Positions 1 to 5,356 are shown, numbered from the stretch's first letter. The stretch: DNA of 5,356 bases from Acidobacteriota bacterium (GCA_028876695.1 JAGWRH010000026.1:1-5356), one strand, 5' to 3'. Made by a program: numbers and translations. The notes: generated from the sequence alone by a model not told the origin.

Positions 1-78
1 GGAGGAAAGTAATCGGCGCTTTGCGAGCCGGAATTAATGCGAGTGGGCCTAGCAACAAACGAATACGATTATACGGGT

Positions 79-83
79 GGAGG
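79..83 (+). promoter_or_regulatory. Ribosome binding site that decides the start of the DUF6152 gene
   Basis: A perfect GGAGG lies 5 nt before the ATG at 89. The frame is also open from an upstream GTG at 77, but that GTG overlaps this GGAGG. The ATG at 89 is therefore the likelier start, giving a 136-residue protein that begins MKSSRF, a typical basic N-region of a signal peptide. Confidence 0.75.
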
Positions 84-88
84 CCATC

Positions 89-499
89 ATGAAGAGTTCT
101 CGATTCGCCTGGTATGTTAGCTCGCTAATTGTTGCAGCGGTCGTTCTGTCCGCTGCGCCGGCGGAGGCGCACCACTCGGCGGCGATGTTCGACCGCACGA
201 AGACGGTTAAACTTGTCGGCACTGTGACGCAATTTGGGTGGACCAATCCTCACAGCTGGATCTCGGTTGACGTTCCCAATGCGAACGGTGGTACAGATCG
301 ATGGAGCGTCGAATGCAATAGCCCGAATAACCTGGCGCGAATGGGCTGGAAATCGACGAGCCTCAAACCCGGCGACAAAGTCACGATCCTTATCCATCCA
401 TTGCGCAACGGCGATAAAGGCGGCAGCTTTATGTCCGCGACTCTCGCTGATGGAACCGTCCTAAACGATCCGACCTACAACAACCCCAAAAAGTATTAG
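89..499 (+). CDS. Secreted DUF6152-family protein, function unknown
   Basis: This encodes a small exported protein of 136 residues. A Sec signal peptide is clear: basic start (K2, R5), hydrophobic core at about 7-22, and an AEA cleavage site at 25-27. The mature protein of about 109 residues would begin HHSAAMFD. The HHS start, the GTVTQFGWTNPHSWISVDV segment (44-62) and the IHPLRNGDKGG segment (102-112) are the pattern I know as DUF6152, a family without an assigned function. Histidines sit at 28, 29, 55 and 103, and there is a single cysteine at 76. The alternating hydrophobic pattern suggests a small beta-rich domain. The start is ATG 89 with GGAGG 5 nt upstream; a GTG at 77 would add four residues. 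It converges on the secreted-protein gene on the other strand, 30 bp away. Family assignment is from recognition of the motifs. A metal-binding role is inference. Confidence 0.85.
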   Translation: MKSSRFAWYVSSLIVAAVVLSAAPAEAHHSAAMFDRTKTVKLVGTVTQFGWTNPHSWISVDVPNANGGTDRWSVECNSPNNLARMGWKSTSLKPGDKVTILIHPLRNGDKGGSFMSATLADGTVLNDPTYNNPKKY

Positions 500-519
500 C
501 GCCGCGGATCCGGGCGGCG
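500..519. terminator. Possible hairpin between convergent genes
   Basis: CGCCGC (500-505) and GCGGCG (514-519) form a 6 bp GC-only stem with an 8 nt loop, in the 30 bp between two facing stop codons. An alternative outer pairing exists between AGCGC (498-502) and GCGCT (526-530). The position suits a shared two-way terminator, but no T run follows on either strand, so intrinsic termination is only weakly supported. Confidence 0.3.
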
Positions 520-529
520 GCTCGAGCGC

Positions 530-1348
530 TTACTTCATCTCGTCCTGAGTGCTAAGCAGATGCTTGTTCAGGTCGGGCGTGCACTCCACTTCGGTGATAT
601 CCATATCGTCCTCGCGCTGCCAGTGCTTGGTGCTGGTCCATTCGCCGTCCCAATTCTTGGCGTCGGTCATGATGTATTTGATTTCGAGCGTCTTGCCATC
701 GTTAACAAGGCGCATTCGCTCGATGATGTGAAACTGGTCGCTGAGCGGCAACCCTGAATCGATCCAGTGGTGCGCGGAGATCATGCTGGTCGTGTCCACG
801 ACGAGTGTGTCACCTTCCCAGTGTCCGACTGAGTCGCCGTCATACGACGGCACAACGATGTCCGCAGGAGTGTGCGCACGGCCATCCAGATAAATGATTC
901 GAATTTCGTTTTCGAAACCGCTGATCATGTAGATAGCGGTCGGCAGCTGAATCATCGCAATCGGCCAGACGCGGGTCATGATCATGGGCATACCGGCCGG
1001 ATAGCATTGACCGATATCGTCGCGAAACGATTTGTGTTCCTTGGCGGCCTGTTGCGCTGCTTCATAGGCGGCTTGCGCGTCGGGTTTAAATTTGGGATAC
1101 GGCGGCCCGAACATGAAGGAGCTGAATCCGGAGCTCAGATCGACCATCCAGACGCCGGTCAGATTGAAGGGCAGCTTCGGGCGAGGTTTGGCAAGATTAT
1201 CGGGCGCGAGCGCTCCTGCGGGGAATTGCAATGCAGACTGCCGCGAGTCGTCCTTCTGTTGGTTTTGCGCGGGCGCGCCGAACGCAGCTGTCGCCATGGC
1301 GAATACAAGCGCGAGACCGACAGCAGTTAGCGATTTGACGCGGAACAT
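530..1348 (-). CDS. Secreted protein of an uncharacterised conserved family
   Basis: This encodes a 272-residue exported protein. The signal peptide has basic R3 and K5, a hydrophobic core at about 7-23, and probable cleavage after APA (25-27). The mature part starts with a polar Gln/Asp-rich linker. Motifs in order are LTGVW (63-67), QCYPAGMP (114-121), RIIYLDGRAH (150-159), GHWEGDTLVVDTT (175-187), HHWIDSGLPLSDQFHIIER (193-211) and a Trp-rich C-terminal part. I recognise this order from abundant hypothetical secreted proteins in soil Acidobacteria and Proteobacteria, but know no function and see no catalytic signature. Two cysteines (115 and 256) could form a disulfide. The ATG at 1348 has GGGAGGG ending 3 nt before it on the minus strand. 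It is transcribed away from the DUF6644 pair and towards the DUF6152 gene. A plausible promoter lies at 1405-1433. Confidence 0.85.
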   Translation of the reverse strand: MFRVKSLTAVGLALVFAMATAAFGAPAQNQQKDDSRQSALQFPAGALAPDNLAKPRPKLPFNLTGVWMVDLSSGFSSFMFGPPYPKFKPDAQAAYEAAQQAAKEHKSFRDDIGQCYPAGMPMIMTRVWPIAMIQLPTAIYMISGFENEIRIIYLDGRAHTPADIVVPSYDGDSVGHWEGDTLVVDTTSMISAHHWIDSGLPLSDQFHIIERMRLVNDGKTLEIKYIMTDAKNWDGEWTSTKHWQREDDMDITEVECTPDLNKHLLSTQDEMK

Positions 1349-1404
1349 ATGCCCTCCCGATCGAGCGAATGACGTTCTGGTCGAGATCCCTCAAGGTGCG
1401 TGTC

Positions 1405-1433
1405 ACTTTACGAGCGTTTCGAGCGAAGGTCAA
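1405..1433 (-). promoter_or_regulatory. Predicted sigma70 promoter of the minus-strand secreted-protein gene
   Basis: Read on the minus strand, TTGACC (1433-1428) and TAAAGT (1410-1405) are separated by exactly 17 bp. They match the -35 consensus at 5 of 6 and the -10 consensus at 4 of 6 positions. Transcription would start near 1398, giving a leader of about 50 nt to the ATG at 1348. The spacer consists of CGAGCGTTT followed by CGAGCGAA, a tandem near-repeat. TCGAGCGAA recurs at 1361-1369 in the leader. Confidence 0.45.
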
Positions 1434-1489
1434 CGGATACCAGCGGTGTTTCTCCGGTCTCATCGTTGAACCGCGACGCATCAATCCAA

Positions 1490-1518
1490 TCGACAGAGCG
1501 GGCTGGACAAGGTAGTAT
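1490..1518 (+). promoter_or_regulatory. Predicted sigma70 promoter of the DUF6644 gene pair
   Basis: TCGACA (1490-1495, 5 of 6 to the -35 consensus) and TAGTAT (1513-1518, 4 of 6 to the -10 consensus) are separated by 17 bp. Transcription would start near 1525, about 20 nt before the preferred GTG start at 1546. This is a consensus match only. Confidence 0.4.
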
Positions 1519-1545
1519 TCGGGGCGAATTTCGAGGGTGGGCCCG

Positions 1546-2019
1546 GTGCTGCCGAACTTTTGTAACTGGCTCTCGAACACGCCGATCAGCCTTAAGATTC
1601 AGACGGTCCTGTGGATCATTCCCGCAGTGCAGACGGTTCACATCCTTTGCATCGCCATCGTTATATCCACCATGGCGATGCTCGACTTGCGGCTGGCGGG
1701 GCTAACCGGGCGCAGCCAGTCCGTTTCCACCGCCGTGAGCCGATGGGTCCCGTGGGTTTGGGGCACGTTGCCGGTGATGCTGCTGACGGGATGCATTCTA
1801 ATCATCGGGGAGCCGACGCGCGAGCTGATGAATCCATATTTTCGCGCCAAGATGGCAATGCTCGCGATCGTGGTAGCGATCACGCTGTTCGTTCACCTGC
1901 GAAACAAGGACGCAGCCTACTGGGAGGCGCGCGCGAGCACCGCGAAGCTCGCGGGTTGCGTCTCACTGCTGCTGTGGGTGGGGATCATCGCGGCGGGGCG
2001 CTGGATCGCGTACTACTAA
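1546..2019 (+). CDS. DUF6644-type four-helix membrane protein, first paralog
   Basis: This encodes a 157-residue integral membrane protein with no signal peptide and about four hydrophobic helices (roughly residues 21-46, 70-88, 99-117 and 135-154). Motifs are a His in the first helix (QTVHILC, H32), LDLRLAGL (46-53), VPWVWG (68-73), PYFRAKM (97-103) and GRWI (151-154) near the C-terminus. All recur at matching places in the next gene. I assign it to DUF6644, which has no assigned function. The chosen GTG at 1546 has GAGGG 8 nt upstream, and its product starts LPNFCNWL, aligning with IVPQVCSWL of the paralog. The GTG at 1537 also opens the frame but overlaps the ribosome binding site. It is the first gene of a likely two-gene operon, with 48 bp to the next start. 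Confidence 0.8.
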   Translation: MLPNFCNWLSNTPISLKIQTVLWIIPAVQTVHILCIAIVISTMAMLDLRLAGLTGRSQSVSTAVSRWVPWVWGTLPVMLLTGCILIIGEPTRELMNPYFRAKMAMLAIVVAITLFVHLRNKDAAYWEARASTAKLAGCVSLLLWVGIIAAGRWIAYY

Positions 2020-2067
2020 AGCATTGAAATTTCGCGTGCACAGGCTGTGGGGAAAATTCTGGGTGTT

Positions 2068-2562
2068 ATGATCGTTCCGCAAGTCTGCTCCTGGCTGGAA
2101 AATACGAGGATGGCGGCGGCCATCCGCAGTTCAACATGGCTCTTCCCGACGATAGAATCCATTCACGTGCTGGCCGTTACCCTCGTGGTCGGGTCGATCT
2201 TGATGTTCGATCTTCGGTTGCTGGGCATTGCATCGCGCGACCGCAGCGTTACGGACTTGCACAAAGAAATTCTGCCGTGGACGTGGGCCGCTTTCGCCTG
2301 CGCGGTAGTTGCCGGATCGTTGCTCTTCAGCTCCGACGCGACCAAGTATTATGAAAACGGTCCGTTCCGTTTCAAGATGCTTACGCTGTTTCTAATTGGG
2401 CTTAACACCGCGATTTTTGAATTGGGCGCGTTTCGCGGCGTCTCGCGGTGGAATACAGACAAAAAAACGCCGCTTCCGGCCCGGCTGGCGGGAGGAATCT
2501 CGATCGTCCTCTGGATTTTGGTGGTCGGATTCGGCCGCTGGATCGGTTTCACGAAGCAATGA
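2068..2562 (+). CDS. DUF6644-type four-helix membrane protein, second paralog
   Basis: This encodes a 164-residue inner-membrane protein with about four helices (roughly 26-47, 70-87, 100-118 and 140-160). It shares with its upstream neighbour the N-terminal VCSWLENT (6-13), the helix-one His (ESIHVL, H33), FDLRLLGI (47-54), LPWTWA (69-74), PFRFKM (99-104), the ARLAG...LW stretch (138-149) and GRWI (156-159). The pair clearly arose by an old tandem duplication. Differences include a longer charged loop before helix four (RWNTDKKTPLP, 127-137). The ATG at 2068 fits the paralog alignment; a GTG at 2047 would add seven residues. The ribosome binding site is weak (TGGG, 4 nt spacer), so translation may be coupled to the upstream gene. 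The function is unknown. Heterodimer formation with the paralog is inference. Confidence 0.8.
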   Translation: MIVPQVCSWLENTRMAAAIRSSTWLFPTIESIHVLAVTLVVGSILMFDLRLLGIASRDRSVTDLHKEILPWTWAAFACAVVAGSLLFSSDATKYYENGPFRFKMLTLFLIGLNTAIFELGAFRGVSRWNTDKKTPLPARLAGGISIVLWILVVGFGRWIGFTKQ

Positions 2563-2569
2563 CTCGCGT

Positions 2570-2601
2570 CGCGACTGTGACGAAGACCGGTTTCGTCCGC
2601 G
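2570..2601 (+). terminator. Possible hairpin after the DUF6644 pair
   Basis: GACGAAG (2579-2585) pairs with TTTCGTC (2591-2597), 7 bp including one G-T pair, around a 5 nt loop. It is flanked by CGCG at 2570-2573 and 2598-2601, which can extend the stem across a bulge. It begins shortly after the TGA at 2562. No T run follows, so it may be an RNA-stabilising hairpin or a weak terminator. Confidence 0.3.
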
Positions 2602-2634
2602 TCTGATTCTCCAGGGGATTCCGCGACTTTTAGA

Positions 2635-2640
2635 TACAAT
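2635..2640 (+). promoter_or_regulatory. Possible -10 element upstream of the YnfM-like gene
   Basis: TACAAT matches the -10 consensus at 5 of 6 positions and sits in the most AT-rich part of the 108 bp gap. No recognisable -35 element lies 16-18 bp upstream. If active, transcription would start near 2647, at the first copy of the 11 bp direct repeat. Confidence 0.25.
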
Positions 2641-2647
2641 TGTCTGC

Positions 2648-2681
2648 TTGCATTCCGCGAGAACCGGACTTTGCATTCCGC
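2648..2681 (+). repeat. 11 bp direct repeat around the start of the YnfM-like gene
   Basis: TTGCATTCCGC occurs exactly at 2648-2658 and at 2671-2681, 23 bp apart, about two helical turns. The second copy contains the predicted TTG start codon. The copies are not in the same reading frame. A regulator binding site is possible but not shown. Confidence 0.7.
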
Positions 2682-3903
2682 TTATACCGACAATTTCAGC
2701 CCCGCTTATATCGAAGCGGGTACGGGAGAGTTCTGGCGCGCGAACGTAGCGCTTTTCGCCGCTGCGTTCAGCACGTTTGCGCTGCTCTATTGCGTCCAAC
2801 CGCTGCTGCCCGAGCTCGCCCGCGTGTTCGTGCTAAGCCCAACAGAAAGCAGCCTGGCGCTTTCGGTTCCGACCGCCGGTCTAGGCCTCGGGCTGCTCAT
2901 CGGCGGAAGTGCGTCCGAAGTATCGGGGCGAAAGTCGATCATGTGCGGTTCGTTGATTGCTTCGGCGTTGCTGACGATCGCCGGGGCGGTCGCGCCGAGT
3001 TGGTCATTGTTTCTCGTCGCGCGAGCCCTGGCGGGCTTGGCGCTGAGCGGACTGCCGGCCGTCGCCATGGCGTACGTCAGCGAGGAGTTTCATCCCCGTG
3101 CAAGCGGGCTGGCGATGGGCCTTTACATCGGCGGAACGGGGATCGGAGGCATGACTGGCAGGTTGATTGCCGGTTTTCTTACGGATGAATTTTCCTGGCG
3201 GTGGGCGCTCGGCGGCATCGGGGCCATCTCGCTGTGTCTCAGCGTGATGTTCTGGCTGCTGCTTCCCGTGTCCCGGCACTTCATCGCGCACGAGCCGTCC
3301 GTGATAGAGCTGCTGGCGACGGCGAAAGCTCATTTGCGCGACGGCGGATTGATTCGTCTTTACGTTATGGGATTCATTCTGATGGGCAGCAACGTGTCGC
3401 TGTTTAATTACATCGCGTTTCGGCTCGTCGATCCGCCCTATCATCTTAGCCAGACGGCGGTGGGGCTGATTTATCTGGTGTACATTTTTGGCATGGCCAG
3501 TTCGCCGTGGGCAGGGCATTTGGCCGCGAAGCGAGGTTCGCGGACGGTGTTGTGGATCCTGGCGGTCGTGATGCTTGTTGGCGTGATCATCACGCTGGCA
3601 GAGCCGCTATGGATCGTGCTCGCCGGTTTCAGCGTTATTTCATTTGGGTTTTTCGGAGCCCATACGGTCGCGAGCGCGTGGATCGGCCGGCGGGCCGCGA
3701 CGGGCAAAGCCCTTGCGGCGTCGCTGTACCTCTTCTTCTACTACGCGGGCGCAAGCATTTTGGGAACTGCAACCGGCAAGGCATGGTCCGGCGAGGGTTG
3801 GGCTGGAGTGGCGGCCTCGATCATTGTGGTGCTGGCGATCGGCTCGGTTGTGTCGATCCGGATGCGAAAAATCCCGGAAATCCAGGAACCGGCGGCGGCG
3901 TGA
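2671..3903 (+). CDS. ynfM: MFS transporter, YnfM-like
   Basis: This encodes a complete 410-residue, 12-helix inner-membrane transporter of the major facilitator superfamily. It follows E. coli YnfM along its length: LLYCVQPLLPELARVF (38-53), SLSVPTAGLGLGLL-like helix two, YVSEEFHP (135-142), GLYIGGTGIGGMTGRL (150-165), then in the second half LMGSNVSLFNYIAFRL, ASAWIGRRA and ASLYLFFYYAGAS. YnfM is classed as a proton-driven drug/sugar-type exporter with no firm substrate. The signature loop between helices two and three reads GGSASEVSGRKS (78-89), so the usual Asp is Glu83. The start is a TTG with poor ribosome binding. No ATG or GTG precedes helix one in this frame and a stop lies at 2578, so TTG 2671 is the best choice. 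Low expression is inferred. It lies 108 bp after the DUF6644 pair, so co-transcription is uncertain. Confidence 0.9.
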   Translation: MHSAYTDNFSPAYIEAGTGEFWRANVALFAAAFSTFALLYCVQPLLPELARVFVLSPTESSLALSVPTAGLGLGLLIGGSASEVSGRKSIMCGSLIASALLTIAGAVAPSWSLFLVARALAGLALSGLPAVAMAYVSEEFHPRASGLAMGLYIGGTGIGGMTGRLIAGFLTDEFSWRWALGGIGAISLCLSVMFWLLLPVSRHFIAHEPSVIELLATAKAHLRDGGLIRLYVMGFILMGSNVSLFNYIAFRLVDPPYHLSQTAVGLIYLVYIFGMASSPWAGHLAAKRGSRTVLWILAVVMLVGVIITLAEPLWIVLAGFSVISFGFFGAHTVASAWIGRRAATGKALAASLYLFFYYAGASILGTATGKAWSGEGWAGVAASIIVVLAIGSVVSIRMRKIPEIQEPAAA

Positions 3904-3929
3904 AATTTATCCGACACCGCTCAATTCGC

Positions 3930-3958
3930 TTGCCAGCTAGCGCATTCGGGAATATAAC
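3930..3958 (+). promoter_or_regulatory. Predicted sigma70 promoter of the second MFS gene
   Basis: TTGCCA (3930-3935) and TATAAC (3953-3958) each match consensus at 5 of 6 positions and are separated by the optimal 17 bp. This is the best promoter in the window. Transcription would start near 3965, leaving a leader of about 80 nt before the ATG at 4047. That leader contains a perfect 14 bp palindrome. Confidence 0.55.
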
Positions 3959-4012
3959 GTGACGCTCGTCTTTGCGCTGCCAACATCGTGCGGCGCGTGG
4001 ATTGGCGAAATT

Positions 4013-4026
4013 TGCGAATATTCGCA
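4013..4026. promoter_or_regulatory. Perfect 14 bp palindrome, candidate operator
   Basis: TGCGAATATTCGCA is identical to its reverse complement over all 14 bases. It is AT-centred and ends 20 bp before the start codon of the second MFS gene. It overlaps the predicted leader, about 50 nt after the predicted transcription start, and lies next to a related GCGAAATTTGCG stretch (4005-4016). Its form fits the operator of a dimeric regulator. As RNA it would fold poorly, because it has no loop. No regulator gene is in the window. Confidence 0.5.
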
Positions 4027-4046
4027 GGAGTAATTCAGGGTCATAA

Positions 4047-5356
4047 ATGGATTCTGCCGCAAAAACTGAGCGCACCGTCGCACCAAAACACACCAAACTG
4101 AATCGCCAGCAAATCCTGGGGTTTTGGGCGGCGTGGACCGGCTGGACGCTGGATGGACTTGCGTCGTTTAGTTATGCGCTGGTGCTGGCGCCGGCGCTCA
4201 CCGAGCTGCTGCCCAAATCCGGGTACCGGGCGACCCCTGGAAATATCGGACTAGCCGGGTCGATCTTGTTTGCGCTCTTTCTGGTGGGTTGGGGATTGTC
4301 GTTCTTGTGGGGCCCTCTGGCGGATCGCTATGGCCGGACGAAAACGCTCGCCGGAACCATTCTGGTGTATGCGTTGTTCACCGCCGCGGCGGCATTTTCG
4401 CAGAACGTATGGCAGCTGGCGATTTTTCGTCTGCTGGCGGGTGTAGGCATCGGCGGAGAGTGGTCGCTGGCGGGAACCTATGTGGCCGAAGCGTGGCCCG
4501 AAGATCGGCGCAAGATGGGCGCGGGGTACCTGCAAACCGGCTATTATTTCGGGTTTTTCATCGCGGCGGCGCTGGAATATACGGTTGGCGCGCATTACGG
4601 TTGGCGGGCGATTTTTCTGTGTAACCTGCCTCCGGTCGCGCTTGCCCTGCTGATTGCGTGGTATGTCCACGAGCCGGAGCGGTGGCAGCAGACGGAAGCC
4701 CATGAGCACGCGCAGCGCATCAAGCCGCGCCCGATGCGCGACATTTTCAACCCCTCATACCGGCTAAAGACGATTATCAACACCGCCTTATTGACCGTGG
4801 CGATCATCGGCCTTTGGGCGGGTTCCGTGTACGAACCGACGGCCGTGATCGACATCGCCAAGCGCCTCGGCAAATCCGCCGCGGAGGGCACGAAACTCGT
4901 TTCGCTCGCTACGGCGTTGCTTTCCGTGGGTACGATTTTAGGGTGCCTGGCCGTACCCTTGCTTTGCGAATGGTGGGGGCGCAAGAAAGCCCTCGCTTTT
5001 TATTTCGCGGGTATGGGCCTCAGCATCTATTACAGCTTCGGGCTGGCGTTTTACTGGCGCAACGGGCTGGAAGCGTTCATCGCCGGGCTGTTCGTGCTTG
5101 GATTTTTCGGCGGAAACTTCGCGGTCTTCACGTTATGGCTTCCCGAGCAATATGACACGTCCGTGCGCGCCACCGCATTCGCCTTCGCGACGTCTTTTGG
5201 GCGTTTTCTGGGCGCGGGGGCGAATTTCGCGGTCGGCGCCATGGTGCATTCGATGGGCACCATCGGTACGCCCGTCGCCTACACGGCGATTGCTTTCGGG
5301 GTAGGGATATTGATCGTGCCGTTCGCCACGGAAACGCGCGGGCAGACCTTGCCGAC
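4047..5356 (+). CDS. MFS transporter, metabolite:H+ symporter type (3' end cut by window edge)
   Basis: The frame is open from ATG 4047 to the window edge, giving 436 complete codons. AGGG (4037-4040) lies 6 nt before the ATG. The protein has a basic cytoplasmic tail (residues 1-22) and about 12 helices. The loop between helices two and three is GPLADRYGRTK (89-99), with D93 and R94 intact. RLLAGVGIGGEWSLAG (128-143) is the hallmark of proton symporters for organic acids, aromatic acids or sialic acid (SHS/AAHS-like), and a second-half repeat of the loop is CEWWGRKK (307-314). LPEQYDTSVRAT (365-376) and ATETRGQTLP (427-436) match the conserved end region, so only a short tail seems missing. 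The helix-one acidic motif is WTLDGLASF (33-41), lacking the second Asp usual in such carriers. It probably imports a small carboxylate or aromatic compound. The substrate is not determinable. Confidence 0.88.
   Translation, partial: MDSAAKTERTVAPKHTKLNRQQILGFWAAWTGWTLDGLASFSYALVLAPALTELLPKSGYRATPGNIGLAGSILFALFLVGWGLSFLWGPLADRYGRTKTLAGTILVYALFTAAAAFSQNVWQLAIFRLLAGVGIGGEWSLAGTYVAEAWPEDRRKMGAGYLQTGYYFGFFIAAALEYTVGAHYGWRAIFLCNLPPVALALLIAWYVHEPERWQQTEAHEHAQRIKPRPMRDIFNPSYRLKTIINTALLTVAIIGLWAGSVYEPTAVIDIAKRLGKSAAEGTKLVSLATALLSVGTILGCLAVPLLCEWWGRKKALAFYFAGMGLSIYYSFGLAFYWRNGLEAFIAGLFVLGFFGGNFAVFTLWLPEQYDTSVRATAFAFATSFGRFLGAGANFAVGAMVHSMGTIGTPVAYTAIAFGVGILIVPFATETRGQTLP

Noticed and set aside
64..74. 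AT-rich TACGATTATAC as a promoter -10 for the DUF6152 gene
   Set aside because: It would start transcription inside or beside the ribosome binding site at 79-83, and no -35 element is at the right distance.
3..92. A frame open from the left edge, ending in TGA at 90-92 and overlapping the DUF6152 ATG as ATGA, as if an upstream gene ended here
   Set aside because: Only about 29 codons are visible, with no recognisable motif, and the other frames end at 10-12 and 35-37. It cannot be told from chance.
872..1330. A 152-codon plus-strand frame opposite the secreted-protein gene
   Set aside because: It has an Arg/Gly/His-rich composition typical of a shadow frame in GC-rich DNA, while the opposite strand encodes a signal peptide and family motifs.
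3004..3519. A 171-codon minus-strand frame opposite the YnfM-like gene
   Set aside because: It is low in hydrophobic residues and rich in His, Arg and Gln, with no motif. It is a shadow of a gene with full-length family similarity.
4251..4709. A 152-codon minus-strand frame opposite the second MFS gene
   Set aside because: It is rich in Arg, Gln and Pro with no domain, and lies wholly opposite a well-supported transporter.
1..5356. Search for insertion sequences, CRISPR repeats, tRNA or rRNA genes and attachment sites
   Set aside because: No transposase, regularly spaced repeats, long terminal inverted repeats or tRNA-like segment was seen by eye.

Overview
The window reads as chromosomal DNA of a Gram-negative, GC-rich, probably soil-dwelling bacterium. 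Three things point this way: Sec-type signal peptides on two secreted proteins, four inner-membrane proteins, and families (DUF6152, DUF6644) that I associate with Acidobacteriota and Alpha- or Betaproteobacteria. The sequence alone does not settle the phylum. I see no rRNA, tRNA, CRISPR array, insertion sequence or phage gene, and every gene has intact reading frames.

Layout. Positions 1-88 are a leader. A small secreted DUF6152-type protein (89-499, +) converges on a larger secreted protein of an uncharacterised family (530-1348, -), with only 30 bp between the two stops. A 197 bp divergent intergenic region carries a plausible sigma70 promoter for each direction. It leads into two tandem, clearly paralogous four-helix membrane proteins of the DUF6644 type (about 1546-2019 and 2068-2562, +). 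After a 108 bp gap comes a complete major facilitator (MFS) transporter closely resembling E. coli YnfM (2671-3903, +). A 143 bp gap follows, with a good promoter and a perfect 14 bp palindrome. A second MFS transporter, of the metabolite:H+ symporter type, starts at 4047 and runs off the right edge, apparently only a few residues short of its natural end.

How the genes may work together. The left half looks like an uncharacterised envelope module: two secreted proteins plus two paralogous membrane proteins. The predicted mature DUF6152 protein begins with two histidines directly after the signal-peptidase site and has two further histidines in motifs. The DUF6644 paralogs share a histidine, an Asp-Leu-Arg motif and a Phe-x-x-Lys motif in or beside helices. 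This resembles the CopC/CopD arrangement (periplasmic copper protein plus membrane partner), which is offered as a hypothesis only. The right half is two transporters from different MFS subfamilies. They probably have separate control, because each has its own upstream region with repeat or palindrome elements. Their substrates cannot be read from the sequence.
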